A stretch of 64,000 nt of DNA. Source: JAEZHK01 sp040768845 (GTDB lineage Bacteria; Bacillota; Clostridia; Christensenellales; Aristaeellaceae). This document shows, piece after piece, positions 48,684 to 58,102 of the stretch (within the stretch, counting starts at the first letter, position 1; the number at the start of each line of letters is the position of its first letter). The position numbers were made by a program, and so were the translations under genes. The stretch lies in contig JAXGME010000002.1 in assembly GCA_040768845.1 (NCBI GenBank), forward strand, positions 248,001-312,000, read 5' to 3'. Below the pieces are notes generated by a model. It worked only from the letters and a program-made list of their open reading frames with translations, searched no databases and was not told the DNA's origin.

Positions 48684-48944
48684 TCACGCTCCGATAATCC
48701 ACTGGGAGAACTTGGCGGCGCCGGCGTCGATGACACCGATGATGACGGCCATCGCAACCATAAAAGCCAGCACGACCAAAGAGTAGTTGATCAGCTCGGA
48801 CCGGGTGGGCCAGGTGACCTTCTTGAGCTCGAAGGCCATGTTCTTAAAGCTGTTCACAACCTTCCAGAAAAGGTTTTTGAAGAACAGACCTACCTTCTTG
48901 AAGAAGCCAGCCTTCTCCTTGTTGTCGCCGGTTTCCTTAGCCAT
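48684..48944 (-). CDS. secE: Preprotein translocase subunit SecE
   Basis: Essential clamp of the SecYEG channel. 86 residues with one C-terminal membrane helix (SLVVLAFMVAMAVIIGVIDAG). The conserved ELKKVTWPTRSEL motif lies just before it. The ATG at 48944 (MAKETGDN) follows GAGTGAGG; the longer reading upstream overlaps rpmG in another frame and is not real. Confidence 0.96.
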   Translation of the reverse strand: MAKETGDNKEKAGFFKKVGLFFKNLFWKVVNSFKNMAFELKKVTWPTRSELINYSLVVLAFMVAMAVIIGVIDAGAAKFSQWIIGA

Positions 48945-48973
48945 GCGCCTCACTCCTCGTCTTACGAAAACGC

Positions 48974-49135
48974 TCAGCGGGTTTCCTTGTGCGCGGTATG
49001 CTTCTTGCAGAAGCGGCAGTACTTGCTCATCTCCAGACGGTCGGGGTCGTTTTTCTTGTTCTTCATGGTATTGTAGTTGCGCTGCTTGCATTCGCCGCAG
49101 GCCAGCGTAACCTTGACGCGCTTATCCGATGCCAC
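48974..49135 (-). CDS. rpmG: 50S ribosomal protein L33
   Basis: 53-residue large-subunit protein, first gene of the cluster. The translation begins MASDKRVKVTLACGECKQRN and contains NTMKNKKNDPDRLEMSKYC. Four cysteines as two C-x2-C pairs (CGEC and CRFC) mark the zinc-binding form of L33, which is the zinc-replete paralogue. The start is GTG at 49135, with GGGAGGGAAAG upstream. The gene is short and easily missed. Confidence 0.95.
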   Translation of the reverse strand: MASDKRVKVTLACGECKQRNYNTMKNKKNDPDRLEMSKYCRFCKKHTAHKETR

Positions 49136-49204
49136 TCGCTTTCCCTCCCATTGGACGAAATTCCATCATCACAACCAAAGCCCCCAACGGGGGCAAGCTT
49201 AATA

Positions 49205-49233
49205 ACTTTATCACAGCGGAACGCCCGTGTCAA
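49205..49233 (-). promoter_or_regulatory. Promoter for rpmG-secE-nusG-rplKA
   Basis: On the minus strand TTGACA (49233-49228), 17 nt, TAAAGT (49210-49205). A GC hairpin (GCCCCC GTT GGGGGC, 49180-49194) lies near the start of the transcript. Confidence 0.8.
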
Positions 49234-49285
49234 GGCTTCACCGCCGCTCCCTGACGCGTTTTTCGTTGATTTCTTGTGAAGCGCG

Positions 49286-50368
49286 CTACCGGTCGGGACG
49301 CCCGCGCCGGATCTCCATGATGTTTTCGGCGCGCCGCGTCGGCTCGAACCCCAGGCCCCGGTAAAATGCCTGGGCGCTGGATGTGTAGAGCATCCACTGG
49401 TACACGTCGGCCAGCTCTGGGTGGTTCAGAATCTTTTCCACCATCGCCCGGCCGACGCCCTTCATCCGGCTCTCGCGGTCCACGGCCACGTCCATCAGGT
49501 AGCAAAAGCGCGTCTTGTCGGACAACGCGCGGGCATAGCCGATCTGCCGGTCGCCGTCAAAGGCGCCCACCAGCAGCGTGGAATTCCGCGCCGCCTTTTC
49601 CACCTCCGCGCGGGAAATGCCCGGGCTCCAGGGCATCGCGGCCAGAAGCGCCGTCACGCGCTCAAAGTCCATCTGCTCCGGCCCTTCGCGCAGCGCGAAG
49701 TTGGCCGTCAGCCCCGCCTCCAGCGCCTCCACCGCCGCGGGCAGATCGGCGATGTCGGGGATCAGCACGTCCGCGCCGGCGGCCAGGAGCGCGTCGCCGG
49801 AGAAGGACGTGGGGATCGCGATCACGTAGGCGCCCGCGGCTTTGCCCGCCTCCACGCCGCTGACCGCGTCCTCCACCACCACGCAATGGGCGGCGTTCAT
49901 GCCGGCCCTCTTCGCGGCGGTCAGGTAGATATCCGGGTAGGGCTTTTTGCGCTCTACGTCGTTGCCGGTCACCACCGCGAGAAAGGTATCCAGGGGAATC
50001 CCGGCCACGCGCAGGTTGTGGCGGACCTTGATCATGTCCGCGCTGGAGGCCAGCGCCATTTTGCGCCCCTGCGCCCTGAGCGCCGCCAGCGCCGGCTTGG
50101 TGCCCTCGTAAACCTTGAGCGCCCCGTCCACCTTTTCTCCGTAGATGTCGTAGCAAAGCGCCTTCATCGGAAGCTCGAACGACCGGCCGTACTTCTCGAC
50201 CACGCCGCCCAGAAAGCGGTTTTCACCCATGCCGGTAAAGGGCTTGAAGTCCTCGTGGCGCGCCGGGATGCCAAAGCGGTTCAGCGCCTCGCAGGCCGCC
50301 GCGGTGATCACCGGCTCGGAGTCCACCAGGACGCCGTCCATATCGAAGAGAATCCCCAGCTTTTTCAT
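49286..50368 (-). CDS. HAD hydrolase-GNAT acetyltransferase fusion
   Basis: 360 residues with two domains. Residues 1 to about 215 are a beta-phosphoglucomutase-like HAD phosphatase: GILFDMDGVLVDSEP (motif I), MALASSAD (motif II), KKPYPDIYLTAAKRAG (motif III Lys) and VVVEDAVSGVEAGKAAG (motif IV). From about 225 to the end is a GNAT domain with VDRESRMKGVGRAMVEKIL holding the acetyl-CoA loop RMKGVGRA and FYRGLGFEP. Both active-site sets look intact. The substrates are unknown. It starts at ATG 50368 with a modest site (GCGGGG). The promoter overlaps a repeated palindrome shared with the divergent glucan synthase gene. Confidence 0.85.
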   Translation of the reverse strand: MKKLGILFDMDGVLVDSEPVITAAACEALNRFGIPARHEDFKPFTGMGENRFLGGVVEKYGRSFELPMKALCYDIYGEKVDGALKVYEGTKPALAALRAQGRKMALASSADMIKVRHNLRVAGIPLDTFLAVVTGNDVERKKPYPDIYLTAAKRAGMNAAHCVVVEDAVSGVEAGKAAGAYVIAIPTSFSGDALLAAGADVLIPDIADLPAAVEALEAGLTANFALREGPEQMDFERVTALLAAMPWSPGISRAEVEKAARNSTLLVGAFDGDRQIGYARALSDKTRFCYLMDVAVDRESRMKGVGRAMVEKILNHPELADVYQWMLYTSSAQAFYRGLGFEPTRRAENIMEIRRGRPDR

Positions 50369-50392
50369 CCCCGCACCATCCTTCGCGTTGGT

Positions 50393-50421
50393 ATGATACC
50401 ACAGTGCCCGGGAAATTTCAA
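50393..50421 (-). promoter_or_regulatory. Promoter for HAD-GNAT gene
   Basis: On the minus strand TTGAAA (50421-50416), 17 nt, TATCAT (50398-50393). Confidence 0.75.
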
Positions 50422-50430
50422 CGAAATTTC
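50412..50430. promoter_or_regulatory. Tandem palindromes, candidate operator
   Basis: GAAATTTC occurs twice (50412-50419, 50423-50430) with a 3-nt gap, an 11-bp period, overlapping the -35 box of the HAD-GNAT promoter. It lies in the 168-nt divergent region with the glucan synthase gene, so it could control both. Confidence 0.45.
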
Positions 50431-50536
50431 GGCGCTCTTGGGCGCGGACACTGTCACATTTTCTGATAAACGCATGGAAGGCGCAAGATTTGTACAAGCT
50501 TTCTCCAGAACTGCGCTTTGAAACGGAGGTTCTTTC

Positions 50537-53500
50537 ATGAATCAACCCGAGGACGCGCTGGGTCGCCGCGTGCGCGCGCTTGCCGTGACGCTCTCCGCCG
50601 CGGAGCGCGCGCCCATGCGTCTTTCGGCCGCGCGGCCGCGGGCGCTGAACCGCCTCGCGGCGGACGTGGCCCGCCTTTCGGGCGCGCCCGGCGCGCCCGC
50701 GATGGAGTGGCTGCGCGACAACGTGCGCCAGGTGGGCGAGAGCGCGCTGTCGCTCAGGCCCGGCGCCCCGCTGCCCGCCTCGGATGGCTGTCCCCGGGTA
50801 CAGCACCTGGCCCGCGCGCTGGTGGCGGGCGGGGACGAACGGATCGCCGCCGAGCGCCTCACGGCGGCGGTGGCCGCCTTTGACGAGATCCAGCCGCTGA
50901 CCATGCGGGAACTGTGGCGCGTGCCGGAAGCGCTGCGCGTTGAACTGTGCGCCGCCTTTGCGTCCGTGGGGCGGCGGGTGGTGGCCGCCCAGCGGGAGCG
51001 GCTGACGGCCGAGGACTGGGTGCTGTCCGGCGCGCGGACGGGCGCGCTGCGGGGCCAGAGATCCGGCGCGTTTTTCGAGCGGGCGCTTCAGCTTACCCAC
51101 GAGCAGGACCTGCCCTCGGCGCGCCGCGCGCTGGATCAGTGGCTGGGCCGGCGCGGCGAGGACCCGGAGGCGGTGATCCGCCTCGAGCACGAACGCCAGG
51201 CGCTGGACAAGCTTTGGCTGTCCAACATCATGGCGGGCTTTCGCGAGCTGGAGGCGCTCAACTGGGCGAAGTGCTTCGACCGGCTGAGCCGCGCGGAAAA
51301 GCTCTTGCGGCTGGACCCCGCGGGCGTATACCCCAGGATGGATGAGGAATCCCGCGGACTCGTCCGCGAGGCGGTGGCGGACCTTTCGAAGGCAACGGGG
51401 CTGAGCGAGGCCGCCGTCGCCCGCGGGGCGGCGGACGAGGCGGCGGGCCTCGAGGGCGCGCAGGGCTCGGTGTGCTGGTGGCTCTACGATGACGACGGCC
51501 GCCGGGCACTGGCGCGGGCGCTGGGCGCGCCCCGGGCGAGACTGCCCCGGCTGGTCCCGGATCCCACGGGCAACGCGCTGGCGCTTTCGCTCTCGCTTTT
51601 GACGGCCGCGCTGACGGTATTGCTGACGGCGTTTCTCGGCCAGCCTCTGTGGGCGGTTCCGGCGCTGCCGCTGGCCTGGCGCTTTGCCGAGCAGATCGCC
51701 ATCTTTGTCGGGGCCCGGACGCTGCCGCCCCGGCGGCTTCTGCGGCTGGACATGGAAAAGGTGCCCGACGAGGCCCGGACGCTGGTGTGCGTGCCGGCGC
51801 TTTTGTCCGGCGAATCCCGCGCCCGGGCACTGGCAGACGGCCTGGAGGCGCTGGGCGCCCTCGGCGGCGACGACAACGTGGAGTACCTGCTCCTATGCGA
51901 CTTTCGGGATGCGCCCGAGCGCGAGATGGGCGACGACCAGGCGCTGGCGGCGCTGATGCGCGGGCGCGTGGCCGCGATGAACGCGCGCCGGGGCCGGGAC
52001 GCCCAGCCGAAATACCACTACCTGCAGCGCGAGCGCCGCTACGCCCGCGCCGACGCCCTGTGGCGCGGCCATGAGCGCAAGCGCGGCGCGGTCAAGGCGC
52101 TCAACCGCCTGCTCATGACCGGCGACGATGGAGAATTTGCCCCCGAGCGCGCCAGCGCCCAACACCTCTATGAGCGAAGCTTCCGCTACGTGGTGACGCT
52201 GGACGCCGATACCCGCGCGCTGCCAAACGCCATCGCCCGGCTGATCGGCGCCATCGCCCATCCACTGAACCACCCGCGCGTGGAGGACGGCGCGCGCAAG
52301 GGCTACGCGCTGATCGCGCCCCGGGTGGAGCCGGGCTGCGCCCGCAGCCGCTTTGCGCGCCTGATGGGCGGCGGAGGCGGCCTGGACAGCTATCCGGTGT
52401 CGGCCTCCAGCCTGATGATGGACGCCTCCGGCCGCGGCGCGTTCCCCGGCAAGGGAATCTACGACCTGCGCGCCTTCCGCCAGGCGGCGGAAAAACTGCC
52501 CGACAATGCCATTTTGAGCCACGACCTGATCGAGGGACTGCTCTCTGGCGCGGGCCTCGCCTCCGACGTGGCGGTGTATGACGACTTCCCCGCCGCGCTG
52601 CCCGGCTACCTGCGCCGCCTCGAGCGGTGGACCCGGGGCGACTGGCAGCTCCTCCCCTTTCTCGGCATGGTGCCGGACGCGCTGGGCCGGTGGATGGTGC
52701 TGTCCAATCTGGCGCGGAGCCTGGCGCCCGGCGCAGCCCTTGCCGCGCTGATTTTGGGCCTCTGGACGGCCAACCCCGCGGCGCTGTGCGTCGGGTTTTT
52801 TTACGCCTTCCTGCCGGCGCTCATGCCACCCTCCCTGCCGTCGATCCGCCGCGCGGCGGCTGTGCTCGCGCTGCTGCCGTCGGAGGCGGCCTTCTGCCTT
52901 GCCGCCGCCGCGCGGGCGCTGTACCGGGTCTTCCGGTCCCATCGGGGGCTGCTGGAATGGGTGCCCGCCGCCGACGCGGAGGGCGCGTCCGGGCGCGATC
53001 TGTCCCTGGTCGCCGCGCGGGTCGCGGCGCTTCTGGCGCTGCCTTCGCTTTTCAATCCATCCTGGGCGCTGCCCGCCCTCAGTTTGGCCGCGCTCTTTGG
53101 GATCGCGCCGGGCTGGATGCGCCTGATCGCCGCGCCGGAGCGCGCGCCGGAGGTCACTTTGCGGGAGCGGGATCTTCTGATGGACCTGGCCCGCGCCACC
53201 TGGCGCTTTTTTGAAAGCGAGGTGCCCGAGGACGGACCGGGCCTTCCGCCGGACAACGTGCAGCTGGACCCGCCGGTGGGTCGGGCGCAGCGCACGTCGC
53301 CCACCAACATCGGGCTGTATCTGCTGGCCACAGCCTCGGCGCATTTTCTGAACCTGATTGACGGCGGCACGCTTTTGCGCCGCGCGGCGCGCACGGCGGA
53401 AACCCTTGAAAACCTGGAAAAGTGGCACGGGCACCTGTACAACTGGTATGATACCCAGGCGCTGAAACCGTTGAGGCCCCGGTATGTGTCCAGCGTGGAC

Positions 53501-56500
53501 AGCGGCAACCTGGCCGCCAGCCTGATGACGGTGGGCGCGATGGTCGCGCCGCTGGACGGGGGGCTTTCCCGGCGGCTGGGGGCGCTGGCGGCGGGCATGG
53601 ACTTCTCTTACCTCTACGACGCCTCGCGCGACCTGTTCTACATCGGCTTTGACGCGGAGCGCGGCGCGCTGTCCTCCGGCCATTACGACCTGTTGGCCTC
53701 CGAGTCCCGCATCCTGAGCTTTGCCGCCATGGCGCTGAAGCAGGTGCCGGTAAAGCACTGGTCGAAGCTGGGCCGGGGCATGGCCCGCGCCGGGAAGAGC
53801 GCCGCGCTGATCTCCTGGAGCGGCACCATGTTCGAATACCTGATGCCGCTGATCCTTCTGCGCGCGCCCGCGGACTCGCTCATCGGCCGGACGGAGCGCG
53901 CGGTGGTCCGCGCCCAGCGGACGCTGGGCGCGCCCTGGGGCGTGTCGGAATCCGGCTACAACGCCTTCGACCTATTGATGAACTACCAGTACCGCGCCTT
54001 CGGCCTGCCCAGCCTGTCCCTTCGCGGCACCGCCTTTGAGCGGGTGGTCGCGCCCTACGCGTCCATGCTGGCGCTGCCGGTGGACCCCGGCGCGGCGATC
54101 GAAAACCTCGAGCTCATGCGCCGCGCGGGGCTTCAGGGCGAGATGGGGCTTTACGAGGCCGTGGACTACGCGCCCGCGCGGCTTCCGGAGGGCGAGCCAT
54201 ACCGGGTGGTAATGAGCCATATGGCCCACCATCAGGGGATGATCCTGGCCTCCATCGCCAACGCCCTCTGCGGCGACGCGCTGGTTTCGGCCTTTTCCAG
54301 CCTGCCCGAGGTGCGGGCGCTGACGCTGCTTATGGGCGAAAAGCCGGCGCGGGGCGCCTTTCGCCGCGCCCAGAGTGAACCCGAGCCGGAGCCGGACCAG
54401 CCGCGGCAGGGCGTCCACACCGGCATCACCGCGACAGGCCCCGGCGACGGCCACCTGCTCTACGGCGGCGGCACCACCGCGTTTCTGACGGCGGCGGGCA
54501 CGGGCTTCGTGCGCGCCAAAGGGCTGCTCATGGGGCGGTGGACGGCGCGGGAGGCCGGAGACGACGGCATGTGGGTGCACGTGCGGGTGCCCGCCCGGCG
54601 GCTGGCCTTTGCGGTCAGCGGCCTTGCGCCCCGCATGGGTCAGAACCAGCGGGTGCGCTTTGACCCGGGCAGCGTGACGGTGCTGACCCGCACGGACGAG
54701 CTGGAGTGCCGCCTGACCGAGTGTGTGTCGCCCGAAGACGGCGCGCTGATCCAGCGGCTGGAGCTGACCAGCCACGCCGCCCAGCCCCTCGAGATCGAGG
54801 TCACCGGCTGCTTCAAGGTGGCCCTCGGCGCCCAGAGCGACATGGAGGCGCACCCCGCGTTTCAAAACCTCTTTGTCCGCGCCGCCTGGGCGGACGACGC
54901 GCTCATCTTCACCCGAAAGCCGCGCCGGGGCGGCGCGCACCCCATGCTGATCTACGCGCTGGCAGCGGAGGAGCCCCTGCGGATCAGCCACGAAATCGAT
55001 CTGGAAAGGCTGATCGGCCGCGAGGGCGCGCTCTCCGACGCCGACAGCCTCGCCCGCGTTTTTTCAAACGCCGCTGGCCCGACGCTGAACCCCTGCGCCG
55101 CGATCCGCGCGTCGCTTTCCATCGCCCCCGGCGCCCGGCACCACCTGGCTTTTGTGGCCGGCGTGGCGGAGGACGACGAGGCGCTCTCGCGGCTGCGCGC
55201 CCGCCACGCCTCCCCAGAGGCCGCGCGGCGGTCGCTGCTGCTCTCCGCCTCCCAGGCGCGGTCCATGCTGGACTTTCTGGGCCTCGCCCCGGCGCGGCAC
55301 CAGCTTTTTCAGCGCGCCAGCCGCCTGATGCTGATGCCCGGGCGCGCCCCGGGCGCCCCGGCCTGTCCCGGCGGCTTCGGCAGCCTGTGGGCGCTGGGCA
55401 TTTCCGGCGATCTGCCGCTTCTCTCCGTCCGCGTGACCGGCATCGGCCAGATGGGTCTGGTGCGCGACGCGCTGCGCGCCCACGAGTTCTACCGCGTGAT
55501 GGGCGTGTGGTGCGATCTCGTGCTGATCAACGACTACGGCAACGACTACGAGCAGCCCGTGCGGGACGCGCTGCGCGACCAGGTGGCCGCCAGCCACCTC
55601 TCCGACATGGTGCTGGAACCGGGCGGCGCCTTTCTTCTGGAGGGGGCGACACTCTCCGCGGTCCAGCGCGCGCTGATCGAACGTGCCTCCGCGGTGTATC
55701 TGGACGGCTCGGAGCCGCTGGACGCCGCGCTGCGAAGCCGCCTGCGGGCGCTGCCCAACCGGCCGGAGCCGCCCCGGGCGCGGCTTCGCGGCGGATTCGG
55801 CCTGCCGGAGGCGGCCCGGGACCGCTTCAACGGCTGGGGCGGCTTCGCCCGGGGCGGCTACCTGATCGACCTTCTGCCCGGCAAACCCACCCCCGCGCCC
55901 TGGTGCAATGTGCTGGTCAACGCGCTGGGCTTCGGCGCGCTGGTCTCCGAGCGGGGCGGCGGATTCACCTTTGCCAAGAACAGCCGCGGCGGGCGGCTGA
56001 CGCCCTTTACCAACGATCCGCTGCGGGAGGGCGAGGGCGAACGGCTGTGGATCTTCGACGGCCGCGCCTACGCCTCGCTCCTGCCGGAGCGCCGGGGGCT
56101 GGCGCAGCCCTTCCGCGTGGAGCACCGGCCGGGCGTGAGCCTGTTTTCCTCCGGCGCGGGCACCCTCGCCTGGACCATCGCCCAGTTTGTGGATTGCGAC
56201 CTGCCCGTCAAGTGCCTGATGCTGACGCTGCACAACGCCGGCGGACTCGCCCGCACACTGAAGCTGAGCGCCGCGGTGGACTGGCTGATGGGCGTGGGCG
56301 GCCCCGACGCGCATCTGACGGGCGTATCCTATGAGCCGCCGCTTTTTCTCGCCGCCGGCGCGATGGAGGGTTACGGCTTTGCCGCGCTCCTCACCGGCGA
56401 CGGCGCGCCGGCGGCGGGGCTGGAGCCGGACCCGGCGTCGGGCCTTCGCGCGCCGCTGACGCTGCCGCCGGGGGGCACGGTCCGGGCGCAGCTTCTCATC

Positions 56501-58072
56501 GGCTGGGCGCCCTCCCGGGAGGGCTGCCGCGAGGCGCTCTCCGCCTGGGGCGACGGGCAGATCCGGCTCGACCGCGCCCGCGCCCGCTGGGAAGATCTTC
56601 TGTCCCGCGTCCAGCCCGAAACCGGCGACGACGTGTGCGACCAGATGCTGGGCCGCTGGCTCCCGGCCCAGGTGCTGGCCGGCCGCGTCTGGGGCCGCGC
56701 GGGGTTTTACCAGGCGGGAGGCGCCTTTGGCTTCCGCGACCAGCTTCAGGACATGCTGTCGCTGATTCCCATCGAGCCGGACCTGGTGCGGGGGCATCTG
56801 ATCCTCTGCGCGTCCCGCCAGTTTGAGGCGGGGGATGTGCTGCACTGGTGGCATCCGGAGCGCACGGGCGTCCGCACCCGCATCTCGGACGATCTGCTGT
56901 TTCTCCCCTACGTGGCCGCCGCCTACGTGGCCGAAACCGGCGACACGGGCGTGCTGAACGAGGAGGTCCCCTACCTTGAAGACGTGCCCATCCCGCCGGA
57001 TGACGACGACTGGTACGGCACCCCCATGGTGAGCGAAACCAGCGAAACCCTCGACGGACACTGCCTCCGGGCGCTCAACCGCGCCTTTTCGATGACCGGC
57101 GCCCACGGCCTGCCGCTGATGGGCGGAGGCGACTGGAACGACGGCATGAACCGCGTGGGCGGCGGCGGCGGCGAGAGCGTGTGGCTGGGCCAGTTTCTCA
57201 TCGTGGCGGCGGAGGACTACGCCGCCGTGTGCCCGGACCCGGAGGCGCGAAGCGAGCTTCTCGAGCACGCCGCCGCCATGCGCCGCGCCGTGGAGGAATC
57301 CGGCTGGGACGGCGCCTGGTACCGCCGCGCCTTCTACGGCGACGGCACGCCGCTGGGTTCCGCTCAGTCGGAGGGCGGCTGCCGGATCGACCTGATCGCC
57401 CAGTGCTGGGCGGTGGCGGCGAGGTTGGATCGCAACCGCTGCGCCCAGGCCATGGACAGCGCCTGGCAGGCGCTCTACGACCCGGAGCACCGCCTCATCA
57501 AGCTTCTGACTCCGCCCCTTGACGACGCGGCCCGGGACCCGGGCTACATCGCCCGCTACCCTGCGGGCGTGCGGGAAAACGGCGGCCAGTATACCCACGC
57601 CGCCTGCTGGGCGGTGATGGCGTTTGCGCTTCTGGGCGACGCCGCCCGGGCCTGGGCGGCCCTCGAGGCGCTGCTGCCGGCCAACCACGCTTCCACCGCC
57701 GAGGGCGCCCTCACCTACCGCGTGGAGCCCTACGTGATCGCCGCGGATGTGTACGGCGAAGCGCCCTTCGCGGGCCGCGGCGGCTGGACCTGGTACACCG
57801 GCGCGGCCGGATGGCTGTGCCGCGCGGCCGTACGGTACCTGCTGGGCTATGAGCGCCGGGGAAACCGCGCGCGCCTCTCGGCGTTGATCCGCCCGGGAAA
57901 GGCCGAGGCGGGGCTCACCGTGCGAATGGGCGCCTCCGTCTACCGGCTGCGCTGCCTGCGCGAACAGGAGGGCGTGACGCTGGACGGCCGCCCGGTGGAC
58001 GGGGAATACATCGAACTCGTGGACGACGGCCGCCGCCACGAGGCGCTGTTCCCCGCGCGAAAGCCGTTGTAA
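50537..58072 (+). CDS. Cyclic beta-1,2-glucan synthase-like protein (GT84-transglycosylase-GH94)
   Basis: Giant membrane enzyme, 2511 residues; Brucella/Agrobacterium homologues have about 2800-2900. A helical N-terminal part (1-340) is followed by membrane helices (about 344-395). The GT84 glycosyltransferase has VTLDADTR (about 552) and LERWTRGDWQ (about 695), then more helices (718-858). The GH189-type cyclising domain (about 890-1270) has TSPTNIGLYLLATA, HLYNWYDTQ and YVSSVDSGN. The GH94 phosphorylase domain (about 1295-2450) has the catalytic Asp in GGGDWNDGMNRVG (about 2198). It would make, trim and cyclise beta-1,2-glucan chains; no separate export gene is seen. GGAGG lies 7 nt before the ATG. 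Linkage is inferred from family. Confidence 0.9.
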   Translation: MNQPEDALGRRVRALAVTLSAAERAPMRLSAARPRALNRLAADVARLSGAPGAPAMEWLRDNVRQVGESALSLRPGAPLPASDGCPRVQHLARALVAGGDERIAAERLTAAVAAFDEIQPLTMRELWRVPEALRVELCAAFASVGRRVVAAQRERLTAEDWVLSGARTGALRGQRSGAFFERALQLTHEQDLPSARRALDQWLGRRGEDPEAVIRLEHERQALDKLWLSNIMAGFRELEALNWAKCFDRLSRAEKLLRLDPAGVYPRMDEESRGLVREAVADLSKATGLSEAAVARGAADEAAGLEGAQGSVCWWLYDDDGRRALARALGAPRARLPRLVPDPTGNALALSLSLLTAALTVLLTAFLGQPLWAVPALPLAWRFAEQIAIFVGARTLPPRRLLRLDMEKVPDEARTLVCVPALLSGESRARALADGLEALGALGGDDNVEYLLLCDFRDAPEREMGDDQALAALMRGRVAAMNARRGRDAQPKYHYLQRERRYARADALWRGHERKRGAVKALNRLLMTGDDGEFAPERASAQHLYERSFRYVVTLDADTRALPNAIARLIGAIAHPLNHPRVEDGARKGYALIAPRVEPGCARSRFARLMGGGGGLDSYPVSASSLMMDASGRGAFPGKGIYDLRAFRQAAEKLPDNAILSHDLIEGLLSGAGLASDVAVYDDFPAALPGYLRRLERWTRGDWQLLPFLGMVPDALGRWMVLSNLARSLAPGAALAALILGLWTANPAALCVGFFYAFLPALMPPSLPSIRRAAAVLALLPSEAAFCLAAAARALYRVFRSHRGLLEWVPAADAEGASGRDLSLVAARVAALLALPSLFNPSWALPALSLAALFGIAPGWMRLIAAPERAPEVTLRERDLLMDLARATWRFFESEVPEDGPGLPPDNVQLDPPVGRAQRTSPTNIGLYLLATASAHFLNLIDGGTLLRRAARTAETLENLEKWHGHLYNWYDTQALKPLRPRYVSSVDSGNLAASLMTVGAMVAPLDGGLSRRLGALAAGMDFSYLYDASRDLFYIGFDAERGALSSGHYDLLASESRILSFAAMALKQVPVKHWSKLGRGMARAGKSAALISWSGTMFEYLMPLILLRAPADSLIGRTERAVVRAQRTLGAPWGVSESGYNAFDLLMNYQYRAFGLPSLSLRGTAFERVVAPYASMLALPVDPGAAIENLELMRRAGLQGEMGLYEAVDYAPARLPEGEPYRVVMSHMAHHQGMILASIANALCGDALVSAFSSLPEVRALTLLMGEKPARGAFRRAQSEPEPEPDQPRQGVHTGITATGPGDGHLLYGGGTTAFLTAAGTGFVRAKGLLMGRWTAREAGDDGMWVHVRVPARRLAFAVSGLAPRMGQNQRVRFDPGSVTVLTRTDELECRLTECVSPEDGALIQRLELTSHAAQPLEIEVTGCFKVALGAQSDMEAHPAFQNLFVRAAWADDALIFTRKPRRGGAHPMLIYALAAEEPLRISHEIDLERLIGREGALSDADSLARVFSNAAGPTLNPCAAIRASLSIAPGARHHLAFVAGVAEDDEALSRLRARHASPEAARRSLLLSASQARSMLDFLGLAPARHQLFQRASRLMLMPGRAPGAPACPGGFGSLWALGISGDLPLLSVRVTGIGQMGLVRDALRAHEFYRVMGVWCDLVLINDYGNDYEQPVRDALRDQVAASHLSDMVLEPGGAFLLEGATLSAVQRALIERASAVYLDGSEPLDAALRSRLRALPNRPEPPRARLRGGFGLPEAARDRFNGWGGFARGGYLIDLLPGKPTPAPWCNVLVNALGFGALVSERGGGFTFAKNSRGGRLTPFTNDPLREGEGERLWIFDGRAYASLLPERRGLAQPFRVEHRPGVSLFSSGAGTLAWTIAQFVDCDLPVKCLMLTLHNAGGLARTLKLSAAVDWLMGVGGPDAHLTGVSYEPPLFLAAGAMEGYGFAALLTGDGAPAAGLEPDPASGLRAPLTLPPGGTVRAQLLIGWAPSREGCREALSAWGDGQIRLDRARARWEDLLSRVQPETGDDVCDQMLGRWLPAQVLAGRVWGRAGFYQAGGAFGFRDQLQDMLSLIPIEPDLVRGHLILCASRQFEAGDVLHWWHPERTGVRTRISDDLLFLPYVAAAYVAETGDTGVLNEEVPYLEDVPIPPDDDDWYGTPMVSETSETLDGHCLRALNRAFSMTGAHGLPLMGGGDWNDGMNRVGGGGGESVWLGQFLIVAAEDYAAVCPDPEARSELLEHAAAMRRAVEESGWDGAWYRRAFYGDGTPLGSAQSEGGCRIDLIAQCWAVAARLDRNRCAQAMDSAWQALYDPEHRLIKLLTPPLDDAARDPGYIARYPAGVRENGGQYTHAACWAVMAFALLGDAARAWAALEALLPANHASTAEGALTYRVEPYVIAADVYGEAPFAGRGGWTWYTGAAGWLCRAAVRYLLGYERRGNRARLSALIRPGKAEAGLTVRMGASVYRLRCLREQEGVTLDGRPVDGEYIELVDDGRRHEALFPARKPL

Positions 58073-58095
58073 CCGGCGGCAAAACATGGTAGAAT
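58067..58095 (+). promoter_or_regulatory. Promoter giving a probable leaderless transcript
   Basis: TTGTAA (58067-58072, including the previous stop), 17 nt, TAGAAT (58090-58095). Only 7 nt separate the -10 box from the ATG at 58103, so transcription should begin at or beside the start codon. Confidence 0.6.
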
Positions 58096-58102
58096 ATTTC
58101 CC

